DNA of 14,237 nt from Syntrophaceae bacterium (GTDB lineage: Bacteria > Desulfobacterota > Desulfomonilia > Desulfomonilales > Desulfomonilaceae). Both the position numbers and the translations under genes were made by a program. The notes beneath the pieces are model-generated. The model was given only the letters and a program-made list of their open reading frames with translations, had not been told where the DNA came from and made no database searches. The DNA lies in the NCBI GenBank assembly GCA_014874425.1, contig JACWAG010000025.1:1-14237 (forward strand), written 5' to 3'. Each line of letters begins with the position of its first letter. The stretch's first letter is position 1. Shown piece by piece: positions 13,994 to 14,237 of this stretch.

Positions 13994-14237
13994 CTAACCG
14001 CGTGAACCGAAAATCCATCTCATCATGATCCCCTTTGCATGCATGACGACCAAACCATTTTCGTCAAGACCTAAAGCGTCCCACGTCACTCCCTTTTCAT
14101 CACCGGCACGTTTCCTAGCTTGAACTAAAAGTTTCTCACCGTGCCCAATCTTGCGAAAACAGTTCAACTCATTGATCCCAAACGGGATAAGTATCTTCTT
14201 TTCTTTGTCGTCCCGCATAGCCAGATAAAAGTTTACC
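13994..14237 (-). CDS. C-terminal fragment, polyketide-synthase-type dehydratase (hot-dog) domain
   Basis: The last 81 codons of a minus-strand gene; the frame is open to the right edge, so the Met at 14218 is internal and not a start. The visible part has the pattern of the second half of a PKS dehydratase double hot-dog. A Leu-Ile-Pro-Phe-Gly-Ile-Asn-Glu-Leu strand is followed by Phe-Arg-Lys-Ile-Gly-His-Gly-Glu-Lys-Leu-Leu-Val-Gln-Ala, then Leu-Gly-Leu-Asp-Glu-Asn-Gly-Leu-Val-Val and a closing strand. The catalytic residues would be upstream, outside the window. In enediyne and some secondary-lipid synthases the dehydratase is the last domain before a phosphopantetheinyl transferase, which fits the gene that follows 4 bases later. 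The family assignment rests on pattern only; a stand-alone hot-dog protein is possible. Confidence 0.55.
   Translation of the reverse strand, partial: VNFYLAMRDDKEKKILIPFGINELNCFRKIGHGEKLLVQARKRAGDEKGVTWDALGLDENGLVVMHAKGIMMRWIFGSRG

Overview
The window looks like chromosomal DNA of a Gram-negative, probably anaerobic bacterium of the deltaproteobacterial (Desulfobacterota) type. The evidence is a Tat translocase subunit, an RlpA-type lipoprotein, a tripartite-type EmrA/EmrB efflux pair, an IHF/HU-type protein, the folate-dependent tRNA methylase TrmFO, and iron-sulfur and B12/radical-SAM proteins. The taxonomic placement is inferred from gene content only. No rRNA, tRNA, CRISPR array, insertion sequence or prophage gene was seen.

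Left part (1-6564): an exported DUF1573-like protein is cut by the left edge on the minus strand, followed by a 388-base divergent intergenic region with palindromes and then a plus-strand tatA/tatB-type gene. Facing it is a long minus-strand series read from rlpA leftwards: rlpA, trmFO, xseA, an inositol-monophosphatase-family gene, a short QueG-like double [4Fe-4S] protein and a Nudix hydrolase. xseA and the phosphatase overlap as ATGA; the last two are 10 bases apart. A good sigma70-type promoter lies in front of rlpA. This is a housekeeping mix: cell wall, tRNA modification, DNA repair, metabolite clean-up.

Middle (6565-11103): an AT-rich 351-base divergent region carries the rlpA promoter on one side and, on the other, a consensus-like promoter with an inverted repeat and a 12-base direct repeat in front of emrA-emrB. 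That pair (HlyD-family adaptor plus 14-helix MFS pump) converges on a MATE-family transporter gene.

Right part (11113-14237): an IHF/HU-family gene with its own leader, then a tightly packed minus-strand operon. In transcription order it has the C-terminal end of a large enzyme resembling a polyketide-synthase dehydratase (cut by the right edge), 4 bases later an Sfp-type phosphopantetheinyl transferase, and, overlapping it by ATGA, a B12-binding radical SAM enzyme. This is the most interesting part: it looks like the tail of an iterative PKS or secondary-lipid synthase locus whose carrier protein is activated by the neighbouring transferase and whose product may be modified by the radical SAM enzyme. 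The synthase itself lies mostly outside the window, so the product cannot be named.
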